Of a stretch of 64,000 nt of DNA, positions 20,864-29,923 are shown in pieces (the stretch's first letter is position 1; each line of letters starts with the position of its first letter). Origin of the DNA: Avibacterium volantium (GTDB lineage: Bacteria; Pseudomonadota; Gammaproteobacteria; Enterobacterales; Pasteurellaceae); NCBI RefSeq assembly GCF_900635775.1, contig NZ_LR134167.1, positions 715,001 through 779,000 on the forward strand. The letters run 5' to 3'. Both the position numbers and the translations under genes were made by a program. The notes below the pieces were generated by a model. That model worked only from the letters and a program-made list of their open reading frames with translations, did no database searches and was not told the origin of the DNA.

Positions 20864-21583
20864 TTAAAATATATTATTTGCTAATTTATCAACGTCTTGA
20901 GAAGGAAGAACTTTTTTTATCGCATGAATTATAATTGTTCTTGATATATTGTGTGCTGTATAACTTTCTCTTTTCCTTATACTTTCTAATAACTTTCCAT
21001 GTAACTCAATAGCTTGTTCAGATTCTTTCAGGTTGATTTCTAATGTGTTTTCATATGATATTGACATTGCTGTTGATAGTAACGAGTCTAACGATGATAA
21101 AAATGGGTTTCTACAAGATTGCATAATTGATTGATGGAACAAATTATCCCCCTTGATAAAAAGCGCTCTATCGTTTTCTATAATGCTATTTTTCATTAAT
21201 AAATAAGCGTTTTCTATTTTTGCAAGATCTTCTGCTGTGGATGTTAAGGCTGACATAGAACAAATACTAGGTTCAAAAATTAATCTTGTACTTAGCAAAT
21301 GTAGCAATAGATTTTTACTGATTTCATTCTGGGAAAAGAAAGCTAGAATTTCCTCATCTAACCAATTCCATTGATTTATATTATTGATAATACTGCCCTT
21401 TTTAGGGAGAATAGAGATAACTTTTTTATTCGCAATTGTCTGAAGTGCAGCTCTGATTGATGTTCTTGATGAATTAAATTGCTGTGATAGCTCTATTTCT
21501 CCGGGAAGTAACTCTCCTTCTGAATATTTTCCCTCAAGAATTTCGGACATAATATGATGCATTATAATATCTGATTTTTTCAT
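20864..21583 (-). CDS. dgoR: GntR/FCD-family regulator, probable DgoR
   Basis: A 239-residue regulator with a winged helix N-terminus (EGELLPGEIELSQQFNSSRTSIRAALQTI, about 22-50) and a C-terminal all-helical FCD effector domain containing conserved acidic/His positions (DNLFHQSIM near 145, HGKLLESI near 193). Divergent from dgoK. In E. coli the FCD-type DgoR represses the galactonate operon and is released by galactonate; the same role is inferred here from context. Strongly AT-rich compared with argD. Confidence 0.8.
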   Translation of the reverse strand: MKKSDIIMHHIMSEILEGKYSEGELLPGEIELSQQFNSSRTSIRAALQTIANKKVISILPKKGSIINNINQWNWLDEEILAFFSQNEISKNLLLHLLSTRLIFEPSICSMSALTSTAEDLAKIENAYLLMKNSIIENDRALFIKGDNLFHQSIMQSCRNPFLSSLDSLLSTAMSISYENTLEINLKESEQAIELHGKLLESIRKRESYTAHNISRTIIIHAIKKVLPSQDVDKLANNIF

Positions 21584-21673
21584 TTTTCTTGTCTTACTAG
21601 CTTATCTTTTCTCTTATTCTACAAGCTTTAAAAACTAAAAAACATGCCTTTTTACTAAAATTTTTTCTTGAAT

Positions 21674-21689
21674 TGTGACTTGTATCACG
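21674..21689. promoter_or_regulatory. CRP-like site in the dgoR-dgoK intergenic region
   Basis: TGTGA-CTTGTA-TCACG, nine of ten positions of the CRP consensus, 55 bp before the dgoK start. It suggests catabolite control of the galactonate operon even though the region appears imported. Confidence 0.6.
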
Positions 21690-21743
21690 GAAATGACTAT
21701 TTTTATCTATTATTATCTTGTCACACAAGATTTTGGAGGGGGT

Positions 21744-22637
21744 ATGATTGCTATTGATTGGGGTACAACAAATTTTAGAGCTTACCATGTTAATCATAAT
21801 CAGGTTACATTGTTAGAAAACAGTAATTGTGGTATCGCATCTTTTGATTCTTCTGGTTTTGAGAAAAAAGTTGAACAGCTTTTTGAGAGTAATCGTTTCT
21901 TATTGCAAGATAAAAATTTTATTGCTATGTCTGGTATGGTTGGTTCGAATAAGGGATGGCATGAAGTTCCTTATGCTGAATCACCAGTTTTTTTAGATAA
22001 TTTGCCTAATTTTATATATAAGTTTTCTCTATTCTCAGGAACTCCAGCTTTTATTGTACCAGGATTATCTATCACTAATAAGTTTTCTTTATATGATGTT
22101 ATGAGAGGAGAAGAAACTCAGTTGCTTGGGCTTTGTAATTTGATTAATGATGATGAGTTTTCAGTTATTTTACCAGGAACTCATAGTAAACATGTCTATA
22201 TTAAAGATAGAAAGGTTATTGACTTTTATACGATGATGAGTGGCGAATTATTTTCTATTTTAGGTGAGTATAGCATCTTAGCAAAAGATATATCTAATAG
22301 AATAGATTGCGATGATAGCTTTATAAAAGGTGTTGAAATTTCTTTTTCATCTAGGCCACTATCTAACTGCTTATTTTCTGCTAGAACAAGTGTTTTAAAT
22401 TCAAGTTTAAAAAGAGAACAGATTAAAAGTTATTTATCTGGAATAATCATAGGTAATGAGATTAGAGAGATGAGTAGAATAAAGAATATTTATGTTGTGG
22501 GTGGAGAAAATATTTCTAAGTATTATTGTAAAGCATTATCTCATTTGGGTTATAAAAATTATTTTATAGATGGAGAGGCTTGTTTTCTTAATGGTATTAG
22601 GTTCATTTCTGAACGGGTTATGGGGGATTTATCATGA
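21744..22637 (+). CDS. dgoK: 2-dehydro-3-deoxygalactonokinase
   Basis: Phosphorylates 2-keto-3-deoxygalactonate to its 6-phosphate, the second step of the De Ley-Doudoroff pathway. The 297-residue protein starts IAIDWGTTNFRAY (phosphate-binding loop of the ASKHA kinase fold) and has LPGTHSKHVYI and GEETQLLG, typical of DgoK. I chose the ATG at 21744, behind GGAGGGGG. The stop overlaps the dgoA start by 4 bp (ATGA). Confidence 0.9.
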   Translation: MIAIDWGTTNFRAYHVNHNQVTLLENSNCGIASFDSSGFEKKVEQLFESNRFLLQDKNFIAMSGMVGSNKGWHEVPYAESPVFLDNLPNFIYKFSLFSGTPAFIVPGLSITNKFSLYDVMRGEETQLLGLCNLINDDEFSVILPGTHSKHVYIKDRKVIDFYTMMSGELFSILGEYSILAKDISNRIDCDDSFIKGVEISFSSRPLSNCLFSARTSVLNSSLKREQIKSYLSGIIIGNEIREMSRIKNIYVVGGENISKYYCKALSHLGYKNYFIDGEACFLNGIRFISERVMGDLS

Positions 22638-23257
22638 CTACTCTGAAACATTGTCCGTTAGTTGCGATCTTGAGGGGAATTAGTACGCATGATGCGGAAA
22701 AATTTGTACAATATTTAATAGACGTTGGTTTTTATTATATAGAAGTTCCTTTAAATAGTCCAAATGCATTTGAAACAATCGAACTGTTATATAAAAAATT
22801 TGACGGTAAATGCTGCATAGGAGCAGGAACAGTAACAAATGTAGAACAATTAAATAAAGTTATAAAATTAGGTGTTAGGTTTATTGTTACACCTAATGTG
22901 AATCCAGAAGTAATTAAATTAGCAAATAAATTTGATTGTTTAATTTTTGTAGGTGTTATGACTCCTTCAGAAGCCTTCTTAGCAATTAATTCTGGAGCTA
23001 AGCTGCTAAAAATATTTCCTGCAGAATTACTAGGAGAAAATGGATTTAAAGCTCTTTTAAGTGTATTGCCTAAAGAGATTGAATGTTTTCCTGTCGGAGG
23101 AATTAAAGCGAATAAAGAGCAGATGAGTAGATATATATCTATTGGGGCTAAAGGATTTGGACTTGGGAATTCTTTGTATTCTGAAGGTATGTTATTTGAT
23201 TCTTTTAAAGAAAATGCGAGCAGATTCCAAGAGATTTGGCAAGAAATTAGAGAATAA
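22634..23257 (+). CDS. dgoA: 2-dehydro-3-deoxy-6-phosphogalactonate aldolase
   Basis: Cleaves KDPGal to pyruvate and glyceraldehyde 3-phosphate. A 207-residue KDPG/KDPGal class I aldolase: PLVAILRGI, YIEVPLNSPNA with the conserved Glu (about 39), CIGAGTV, and the Schiff-base lysine in LLKIFPAE (about 126), then FPVGGI for phosphate binding. Translationally coupled to dgoK by the ATGA overlap. The N/S residues after PL match DgoA better than Eda. Confidence 0.92.
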   Translation: MTTLKHCPLVAILRGISTHDAEKFVQYLIDVGFYYIEVPLNSPNAFETIELLYKKFDGKCCIGAGTVTNVEQLNKVIKLGVRFIVTPNVNPEVIKLANKFDCLIFVGVMTPSEAFLAINSGAKLLKIFPAELLGENGFKALLSVLPKEIECFPVGGIKANKEQMSRYISIGAKGFGLGNSLYSEGMLFDSFKENASRFQEIWQEIRE

Positions 23258-23266
23258 GGAAAATAT

Positions 23267-24415
23267 ATGAAAATTATTGGTTATCAGACATATATTGTGC
23301 CACCACGTTGGGGATTCTTAAAAATAGTTACTGATGAAGGTATTGTTGGGTGGGGAGAACCCTGTTTAGAAGGTCGAACCCATACAGTTCATGCTTGTAT
23401 TGATGAATTGATGGAATATTTACTTGGAAAGGATCCTAGAGATATAGAAGATCATTGGAATGTTCTTTATCGTTCTTCATTCTATCGCGGTGGACCGATC
23501 ATGATGAGCGCTTTAGCAGGGATAGATCAAGCTCTTTGGGATATTAAAGGAAAAGATTTAGGTGTTCCAGTTTACCAATTATTAGGAGGGAAGTGCCGAG
23601 ACCGAGTGAGAATGTATTCCTGGATTGGTGGAGATAGACCTGATGATGTTGCACGAATGGCTAAAGAACGGAGAGACGCTGGTTTTACAGCTATTAAGAT
23701 GAATGGTACTGAAGAGCTTCATTTTATTGATGATTATTCGAAAGTTGATGCTGTTTTAGAGCGAGTACAAGCAATCAGAGATGCGGTAGGAAAAGATTTC
23801 GGTATAGGGATTGATTTTCATGGTCGAGTGCATAAAGCAATGGCAAAAATATTGTTAAAAGAGCTTGCTGTTTTCAATCCGATGTTTGTTGAAGAGCCTG
23901 TATTAGCCGAACATTTTGAAGTGATTCATGAAATAGCTAGATATGGCGCAATTCCTATTGCAACTGGGGAAAGAATGTTTTCTAGATGGGAATTTAAACA
24001 TTTATTACAAAGAGGTGGGATTGATATTTTACAACCAGATGTTTCTCATTGCGGTGGTATTTCCGAATTAAGAAAAATAGCAACGATGGCTGAGGCTTAC
24101 GATGTAGCTATTGCTCCTCATTGCCCTTTAGGGCCTATCGCATTATCAGCATCACTACAAATTGATAGTGTATGTCTAAATGCTGTTATTCAGGAACAAA
24201 GTATTGGGATTCATTATAACCAAGATAATGATGTTTTAGATTATATGACAAATAAGGAGGTTTTTGAATTTAAAGAGGGCTATTGTGAGTTATTAAAAGG
24301 TGATGGGCTAGGCATAAATATTGATGAGTCTTTTATGCAAGAACAGAATAGTAAAGATGTTCGTTGGCGCAATCCTATTTGGAGAAATAAGGATGGTTCT
24401 TTTGCTGAGTGGTAA
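23267..24415 (+). CDS. dgoD: D-galactonate dehydratase
   Basis: First pathway enzyme: dehydrates galactonate to 2-keto-3-deoxygalactonate. A 382-residue enolase-superfamily protein (mandelate racemase subgroup) with GIDFHGR (metal Asp and catalytic His, about 183-185), EEPV (Glu about 209), TGERMFSRWEF (Glu about 235) and APHCPLGPIA (catalytic His about 285). Length and all catalytic positions match GalD. It lies 9 bp after dgoA in the same operon. Confidence 0.94.
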   Translation: MKIIGYQTYIVPPRWGFLKIVTDEGIVGWGEPCLEGRTHTVHACIDELMEYLLGKDPRDIEDHWNVLYRSSFYRGGPIMMSALAGIDQALWDIKGKDLGVPVYQLLGGKCRDRVRMYSWIGGDRPDDVARMAKERRDAGFTAIKMNGTEELHFIDDYSKVDAVLERVQAIRDAVGKDFGIGIDFHGRVHKAMAKILLKELAVFNPMFVEEPVLAEHFEVIHEIARYGAIPIATGERMFSRWEFKHLLQRGGIDILQPDVSHCGGISELRKIATMAEAYDVAIAPHCPLGPIALSASLQIDSVCLNAVIQEQSIGIHYNQDNDVLDYMTNKEVFEFKEGYCELLKGDGLGINIDESFMQEQNSKDVRWRNPIWRNKDGSFAEW

Positions 24416-24454
24416 TAAAGGATCGATAAGGAGTTTAATAAGAGGAATTATAAA

Positions 24455-25462
24455 ATGAAATTATTCAAGAAAACGTTAGCTTTATCATTATTCGCATTAT
24501 CTTCCAGTATTTTTGCTGCAGAATATAATTGGAATTTTCAATCCTCAGATCAACCAGGAGATGATGCTTTCAAATATCAACAACAATGGGCAAAAGATGT
24601 TGAAAAATTATCAGATGGCCGTATTCACATTAATGTACTTGGAGCAGGCTCAGTAGTTGAGCATAACCAAACATTAGATTCTATAAGCATGAATATCCTT
24701 CAAGGTGATTTTACAGATCCATCTTATTTTTCTGGTAAAGATCCTGCGTTCGCTTTATATGGCAATTTAATTGGCGCTTGGAATAATCCTAAAGATCTTA
24801 TTGATTTTATGTATAACGGTGGAGGATTTGAAGTTGCTAATGAATTGCTAAATAAATATGGGGTTCAACTGTTAGCTGTAAGTACAGTTGGGGGAGAGTC
24901 TCTAGTATCTAAAAAGCCAATTCATAATATACAAGAATTGAAAGGTGTTAAAGTTCGCGCTCCTGAGGGGCTTGTGCAAGCATTATTTAAGAATTTGGGA
25001 GCGTCTCCAGTAAATTTACCTGGTTCAGAAGTATATACATCTCTTGAAAAAGGCGTTATTGATGCATCAGATTATTCAATTTTTGCGAGAAATCAAGATA
25101 GTGGAATGAATGATATCGCGAAGTATCCAATTCATCCAGGCTGGCACTCTATGCCTGTTAATCAAGTGACTCTTAATAAACAAATTTATGACAAATTACC
25201 TCAAGATCTGAAAGATGTATTATCTAAGGCAAGTCAGCAATATGCTACAGGTTTTTTAGCTATGCATCAAAAACTGGATGAAGATGCAATAAAAAATAAA
25301 AAAGCAGATATTACTATTATTACTTGGTCACCAGATGAAGTTGCTAAAGTAAGAAATGTAGCAACACAAATGTGGCCAGACTGGGCAAAGAAATCATCTA
25401 TGTCTGAAAAATATTATAATGTAGTAATGAAATATTTGAAAGATAAAGGTATGGTTGAATAA
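24455..25462 (+). CDS. TRAP transporter substrate-binding protein (DctP family)
   Basis: Periplasmic receptor of a tripartite ATP-independent transporter. The 335-residue protein has a signal peptide (KKTLALSLFALSSSIFAAEYN, cleavage near residue 22), followed by DctP features: HINVLGAGSVV, LKGVKVRAPEGLVQALFKNLGASPVNLPGSEVYTSLEKGVIDASDY, with the substrate-carboxylate Arg in KVRAPEG. Position after dgoD implies galactonate or a related aldonate as ligand; specificity is inferred. A strong hairpin follows. Confidence 0.88.
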   Translation: MKLFKKTLALSLFALSSSIFAAEYNWNFQSSDQPGDDAFKYQQQWAKDVEKLSDGRIHINVLGAGSVVEHNQTLDSISMNILQGDFTDPSYFSGKDPAFALYGNLIGAWNNPKDLIDFMYNGGGFEVANELLNKYGVQLLAVSTVGGESLVSKKPIHNIQELKGVKVRAPEGLVQALFKNLGASPVNLPGSEVYTSLEKGVIDASDYSIFARNQDSGMNDIAKYPIHPGWHSMPVNQVTLNKQIYDKLPQDLKDVLSKASQQYATGFLAMHQKLDEDAIKNKKADITIITWSPDEVAKVRNVATQMWPDWAKKSSMSEKYYNVVMKYLKDKGMVE

Positions 25463-25470
25463 CTTTTAGA

Positions 25471-25502
25471 AAAGTCAGGCTATACAGCTATAGCCTGACT
25501 TT
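25471..25502 (+). terminator. Intercistronic hairpin between dctP-like and dctQ-like genes
   Basis: Perfect 14-bp stem AAAGTCAGGCTATA/TATAGCCTGACTTT with loop CAGC. There is only a short T-run, so partial termination or mRNA stabilisation is more likely than full stop. It would keep the receptor in excess over the membrane subunits. Confidence 0.75.
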
Positions 25503-25525
25503 AGAGAAATATTAGGAGTAATAAT

Positions 25526-26053
25526 ATGAATAAAAATAGTACTCAGATTACAGAAGTTTCCTTTATTGATTCTATCATAGAGAAAATAGGAAAAAAACTA
25601 TCTTGGGGATATTTATTGATAGTATTAATTTCTTTTTATGAAATTGTAGCTAGATATATATTTAATTCTCCAACATCCTGGGTTCATGAAGCAAGCATTG
25701 CTATAGCAGGATTTTTAATGGTTTATGCTGGATTATTTTCTTATGGTAGAAATAAACATATTAGAGTTCCTATTTTATTAGATCGTGTTTCTATTAAAGC
25801 TCGTAAATATTTAGAACTATTTAGTAATCTTATAACGTTATTGTTCTTAGGTTTATTAGTATATTCAAGTTATTTTATTGCAAAAAGTTCTGTAGTTTCC
25901 CCAGGGGGAGAGATTATATTAGAGCGCTCAGGGTCTGCTTGGAATCCTCCTATTCCTTCATTATTAAAGGTTTCAATTTTTATTTTATCAGTTATTTTCT
26001 TTATTCAGGTTTTCGTAAGAATAAAATCATCTATCATAATTTCTAAAAAATAG
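25526..26053 (+). CDS. TRAP transporter small permease (DctQ family)
   Basis: A 175-residue membrane protein with four predicted helices, and the DctQ-type segment WVHEASIAIAGFLMVYAGLFSYGRNKHIRVPILLDRVS between helices two and three. It pairs with the large subunit encoded 8 bp downstream. AGGAGTAA gives a good ribosome binding site. Confidence 0.88.
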   Translation: MNKNSTQITEVSFIDSIIEKIGKKLSWGYLLIVLISFYEIVARYIFNSPTSWVHEASIAIAGFLMVYAGLFSYGRNKHIRVPILLDRVSIKARKYLELFSNLITLLFLGLLVYSSYFIAKSSVVSPGGEIILERSGSAWNPPIPSLLKVSIFILSVIFFIQVFVRIKSSIIISKK

Positions 26054-26061
26054 GAGGAGCT

Positions 26062-27390
26062 ATGTTTGGATTTAGTGGACTAGGAATTGATATTGTCACA
26101 TTAATTATATTTTTAGCAATGTGTTTTTTATTGGTCACGGGTGTTCCTCTTGCATTTTTGACTGGTCTTATTGCTACTCTGCTTGCAGTAGGTTGGTTTT
26201 CACCAGATGTATTACCAATTGTAGTAAATAGAGTATATGGTTTTATGACTAGCTATTCGTTATTGGCAGTCCCAATGTTTGTATTAATGGCATCATTATT
26301 GGATAAAACGGGAATAGCAAAAGATCTGTATAACGCAATGTGGCTTACAACAAGAAAATTTAGAACTGGGGTAGCATTACAAACAGTATTGATAGGTGTT
26401 TTCTTAGCGACAATGTCAGGAATCATTGGAGGCGAAACTGTTTTATTGGGCTTACTAGCATTACCACAAATGTTAAGACTAGGGTATGACAAGAAGCTTG
26501 CGATTGGAACTGTAGTAGCTTCCGGAGCCCTAGGAACAATGGTTCCCCCTAGTATTGTTCTAATTATTTATGGATTAGTTGCTTCAGTTTCTATCGGTGA
26601 TCTTTTTACGGCTAGTTTTATTCCTGCATTTTTACTTGCTACTATGTATATAGTCTATATTGTAATTCGAGGAAAATTAAATCCAGGACTGTTACCTGAT
26701 ATTCCTGAAGATGAAAGAAATGCTCCTATATCACCAGAAGAAAGAAAAAGAGCTAGAATTAATATTGCTCTGCCAGCAATGATTGCATTACTTGTTTTAG
26801 GAAGTATTTATGGAGGAATAGCCTCCGTAACAGAAGCGGCAGCAGTTGGGGTTATTGCTGTACTATGTGTGGCATTCTATCGAAAAGAGCTTAACTTTAA
26901 TGTAGTAAAAGAGGCTTCTTATACAACAATGCAAACTTGCGGTATGATTATGTGGATTGGTATTGGTGCCTATATTCTTGTGGGGATTTACAATTTAGTT
27001 GGAGGGAATCGATTTGTTGAATCAATGTTAATTAGTTCTGGATTACCACCTTTGGGAATTATTTTAATTATGATGGCAATCCTTTTCATTTTAGGTTTAT
27101 TTCTGGATTGGATTGGTATTGCAATGTTAACAATGCCTATTTTTGTACCTATTGTGCAAAATCTTGGTTATGATCCAATATGGTTTGGGGTTTTATTCTG
27201 TGTTAATATGCAAGTATCTTTTTTATCCCCTCCATTTGGCCCAGCCGCTTTCTATTTGCATAGTGTAGCCCCAAAAGGTGTTGAATTAGTTGATATTTTT
27301 AAATCAGTTTTACCTTTTATTGCAATTCAGCTTGTATTACTCGCTTTACTAATTTTATTTCCTGATATTACGCTCTTTTTGATTCGTTAA
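26062..27390 (+). CDS. TRAP transporter large permease (DctM family)
   Basis: The 442-residue sodium-coupled transport subunit with about 12 helices. Family blocks: LLVTGVPLAFLTGL, SYSLLAVPMFVLMASLL, SGIIGGETVLLGLLALPQML, GTMVPPSIVLIIYG and LSPPFGPAAFYL near the end. Full length. Last gene of the galactonate operon. With the receptor and small subunit it forms a complete importer. Confidence 0.92.
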   Translation: MFGFSGLGIDIVTLIIFLAMCFLLVTGVPLAFLTGLIATLLAVGWFSPDVLPIVVNRVYGFMTSYSLLAVPMFVLMASLLDKTGIAKDLYNAMWLTTRKFRTGVALQTVLIGVFLATMSGIIGGETVLLGLLALPQMLRLGYDKKLAIGTVVASGALGTMVPPSIVLIIYGLVASVSIGDLFTASFIPAFLLATMYIVYIVIRGKLNPGLLPDIPEDERNAPISPEERKRARINIALPAMIALLVLGSIYGGIASVTEAAAVGVIAVLCVAFYRKELNFNVVKEASYTTMQTCGMIMWIGIGAYILVGIYNLVGGNRFVESMLISSGLPPLGIILIMMAILFILGLFLDWIGIAMLTMPIFVPIVQNLGYDPIWFGVLFCVNMQVSFLSPPFGPAAFYLHSVAPKGVELVDIFKSVLPFIAIQLVLLALLILFPDITLFLIR

Positions 27391-27403
27391 TATATAAATT
27401 AGC

Positions 27404-27461
27404 CTACTACTCTTAGAATAATAGCGAAATAATATATCTCGCTTTATTTTAGGAGTAGCCC
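27404..27461 (+). terminator. Imperfect hairpin after the galactonate operon
   Basis: CTACTC (27407-27412) pairs with GAGTAG (27453-27458), and the inner arms pair imperfectly up to an AT-rich loop. Probable end of the dgo-TRAP transcript; there is no strong T-run. Confidence 0.45.
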
Positions 27462-27539
27462 TGGATAACTAGACCGTTCTCTCTTTAACTAATTGTTTTT
27501 AAATGTAAATTTCAGTTTCATGTTATTGTGATTAAAGCG

Positions 27540-28038
27540 TTATTCACATTCCTTTAAATAAAGTTCAATGGGGATACAATCAAATTTGCGTAAATGGCGT
27601 TTTGCTTGGCTCCAAAGAGGCGAAAATAACTAAATTTACTCGTATCAAGCACATCATAACTACGATAAGTATCCATATAAACAATACTACTAGGCTTTAC
27701 TAATTCCTGAATAATTGGTAATAAGGTGGTAGATTGAGTATTTGGAATCGCAACGGTGTAAATCTTGCCATTACGCTTAAGAAGCCTACCCCCCAATTTT
27801 AGCCACATTTACCTCTGCTGCCTCCACCAAAATAACTTTTATCAGCTTCAATTTCAGCTTTAAATATATCTAAATAAAGGCTGCTTTGATAGATAAGCAG
27901 ATGTAAACGATGAAAGTAATATGCCGCAGTTATTTTGTTTATATTGCTCAATTCTGCAGGAGCCTTTACAGTAATACCTGCAACAAATAATTCAATGAGT
28001 TTATTTTGTTTGCGCTAACTTAGACAACTTTTTCTCAT
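27540..28038 (-). pseudogene. Decayed IS1016-like transposase remnant
   Basis: Minus-strand translation gives IS1016-type fragments in several frames: MRKSCLS then a stop, NKLIELFVAGITVKAPAEL, ITAAYYFHRLHLLIYQ, KAEIEADKSYFGGGSRGKCG then a stop, NGKIYTVAIPNTQSTTLLPII, SSIVYMDTYRSYDVLD, and the terminal LYLKECE. The segment between SKFSYFR and LKECE is largely missing. Stops, frame changes and the deletion make it clearly dead. No clear terminal inverted repeats remain. Its sequence differs from the intact copy at 18525-19178, so it was a separate insertion. Confidence 0.85.
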
Positions 28039-28099
28039 TGGCTCATTCTAAGCTAAATAGAATTTTTAGTCATTATCTAGGATAGCTCTTAAACTTTTA

Positions 28100-28113
28100 A
28101 TGATCTTAATCAA
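28100..28113. promoter_or_regulatory. FNR-like box upstream of sodA
   Basis: ATGAT-CTTA-ATCAA matches TTGAT-N4-ATCAA at nine of ten positions, about 60 bp before sodA. FNR repression of sodA is known in E. coli, so the site makes sense, but the function is inferred. Confidence 0.5.
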
Positions 28114-28173
28114 GTTTTTTGCTAGAATCACACAGAATTTTAACTCCAACATTTTATTCAGAAGGAAAAAATT

Positions 28174-28800
28174 ATGGCTTATACATTACCAGAATTAGGT
28201 TACGCTTATGATGCGTTAGAACCGCATTTTGATGCGCAAACAATGGAAATTCACTACAGCAAGCATCACCAAGCTTATGTGAACAACGCTAACGCCATTT
28301 TAGAAACGTTACCGCAATTTGCTGAGCTTTGCCCGGGTGAGTTAATCACCAAATTAGCAGAAGTGCCAGCAGATAAACGCACAGGTTTACGCAACAATGC
28401 CGGCGGCCACGTTAATCATAGCTTGTTCTGGAAAAGCTTGAAAAAAGGCACTACCTTACAAGGCGCGTTAAAAGACGCCATTATCCGTGATTTCGGTTCT
28501 GTGGAAGCATTCCAAGCAGAATTTGAAAAAGCTGCGGCAACCCGTTTCGGTTCTGGCTGGGCGTGGTTAGTGTTAAACAACGGTAAATTAGAAGTAGTTT
28601 CCACTGCAAACCAAGACAGCCCATTAATGGGTAAAGAAATCGCAGGTTGCGAAGGCTACCCTATTTTCGGTTTAGATGTTTGGGAACACGCATACTACTT
28701 AAAATTCCAAAACCGCCGTCCAGACTACATTAAAGAATTCTGGAACGTAGTAAACTGGGATTACGCAGCAGAGCGTTTTGAGAAAAAAGTGAACATCTAA
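28174..28800 (+). CDS. sodA: Superoxide dismutase (Mn type)
   Basis: Converts superoxide to oxygen and hydrogen peroxide in the cytoplasm. The 208-residue protein carries the metal ligands His in [12 protein letters not shown] (about 27), His in [10 protein letters not shown] (about 81), and Asp/His in [12 protein letters not shown] (about 169/173). The [10 protein letters not shown] and WAWLV context points to the manganese form. Base composition returns to the core type here, right after the IS remnant. Confidence 0.95.
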   Translation: MAYTLPELGYAYDALEPHFDAQTMEIHYSKHHQAYVNNANAILETLPQFAELCPGELITKLAEVPADKRTGLRNNAGGHVNHSLFWKSLKKGTTLQGALKDAIIRDFGSVEAFQAEFEKAAATRFGSGWAWLVLNNGKLEVVSTANQDSPLMGKEIAGCEGYPIFGLDVWEHAYYLKFQNRRPDYIKEFWNVVNWDYAAERFEKKVNI

Positions 28801-28827
28801 TTCATCATTCAAAATGAATTTCATCTT

Positions 28828-28857
28828 ATCCCCTCTTTGATGAGGGGATTTTTTTAT
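28828..28857 (+). terminator. Terminator of sodA
   Basis: Stem ATCCCCTC/GAGGGGAT with a six-base loop, followed by seven T residues. Confidence 0.9.
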
Positions 28858-28865
28858 CTTTCTTC

Positions 28866-28902
28866 TAAAAAAAATAGGCAAGTTATTCACTCGCCTATTT
28901 TC
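28866..28902 (-). terminator. Terminator of suhB
   Basis: AAAATAGGC and GCCTATTTT flank a short stem-loop; on the minus strand it ends in a long T-run, 40 bp after the suhB stop. Confidence 0.75.
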
Positions 28903-28944
28903 CGATTTAGCTAATTTAAGAGGTTTAGATTAAAAATGCGTTGT

Positions 28945-29751
28945 TTAGCGAGCAACGCTTAAACAAGGCTGAATTTGGTTTAAGATTTCTTTTACTAAAC
29001 GTGCAGGGGCGGCGACCACGTTGCCTGATGTTAAATAGCTGTGTCCGCCTTCAAAATCTGTGACTAAACAACCAGCTTCGCGGGCGATAAGATCACCTGC
29101 TGCAATGTCCCAAGCTTTCACGCCCATTTCAAAATAGCCATCAACACGGTTAGCGGCTACATAGCACATATCTAACGCAGCTGAGCCAGTACGACGGAAG
29201 TCAGCCACTTTTCCTTCATTGACAAGATTGCTCATCATTGCAAATTGCGTTGGCATTGCCGACATTTTTTTGAATGGGAAACCGGTAGCTAAGATTGCGC
29301 CTTGCAATTCACGTTTGGTGTTTTCTGCACGCAGACGTAGTTCGTTGATTTTTGCGCCTTGTCCACGCACAGCGGTGAAGAGTTCATTACGGATAGGATC
29401 ATAAACCACGCCAACTTCGGTTCTGCCTTTCACGCGAACCGCGATAGAAACCGAAAAGTGCGGTAATCCTTTGATGAAATTTGTCGTGCCATCTAGTGGA
29501 TCAATCACCCATTGCACATCGCTTTCTTTACCTTCTAACGCGCCACTCTCTTCAGTAATAATGGTATGGTCAGGATAGGCTTTTTGGATCACATCAATAA
29601 TAGCTGCCTCAGACGCTTTATCAATATTGGTAACAAAATCATTCGCGCTTTTTGCCACCGCTTGAATATCATCACGGCGTTCATAACCTTTAGCAATAAT
29701 ATTGCCCGCTTTTCGTGCCGCACGAATAGCGATATTTAACATTGGATTCAT
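28945..29751 (-). CDS. suhB: Inositol-1-monophosphatase family protein SuhB
   Basis: A 268-residue magnesium-dependent phosphatase. Metal-binding motifs: EESG (Glu about 67), WVIDPLDGTTNFI (about 82-94) and WDIAAGDLIAREAG (about 212-225). In E. coli SuhB also joins the Nus antitermination complex on rRNA operons. Divergent from trmJ. Confidence 0.94.
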   Translation of the reverse strand: MNPMLNIAIRAARKAGNIIAKGYERRDDIQAVAKSANDFVTNIDKASEAAIIDVIQKAYPDHTIITEESGALEGKESDVQWVIDPLDGTTNFIKGLPHFSVSIAVRVKGRTEVGVVYDPIRNELFTAVRGQGAKINELRLRAENTKRELQGAILATGFPFKKMSAMPTQFAMMSNLVNEGKVADFRRTGSAALDMCYVAANRVDGYFEMGVKAWDIAAGDLIAREAGCLVTDFEGGHSYLTSGNVVAAPARLVKEILNQIQPCLSVAR

Positions 29752-29923
29752 ATTTCCACCAAATTTTAAAGAACATCATTTAGGGGTAAGGATTATAGTG
29801 ATTTTTTAAGCAAAAAGCGAGAAAAACCCTGTTGGGCGTGAAAAATTTTCCTATTTCTGACCGCACTTTGTGGGTATTGTGCTAGAATGACCACAATTTG
29901 TAGTCAGATAATGCAGAATCAAA

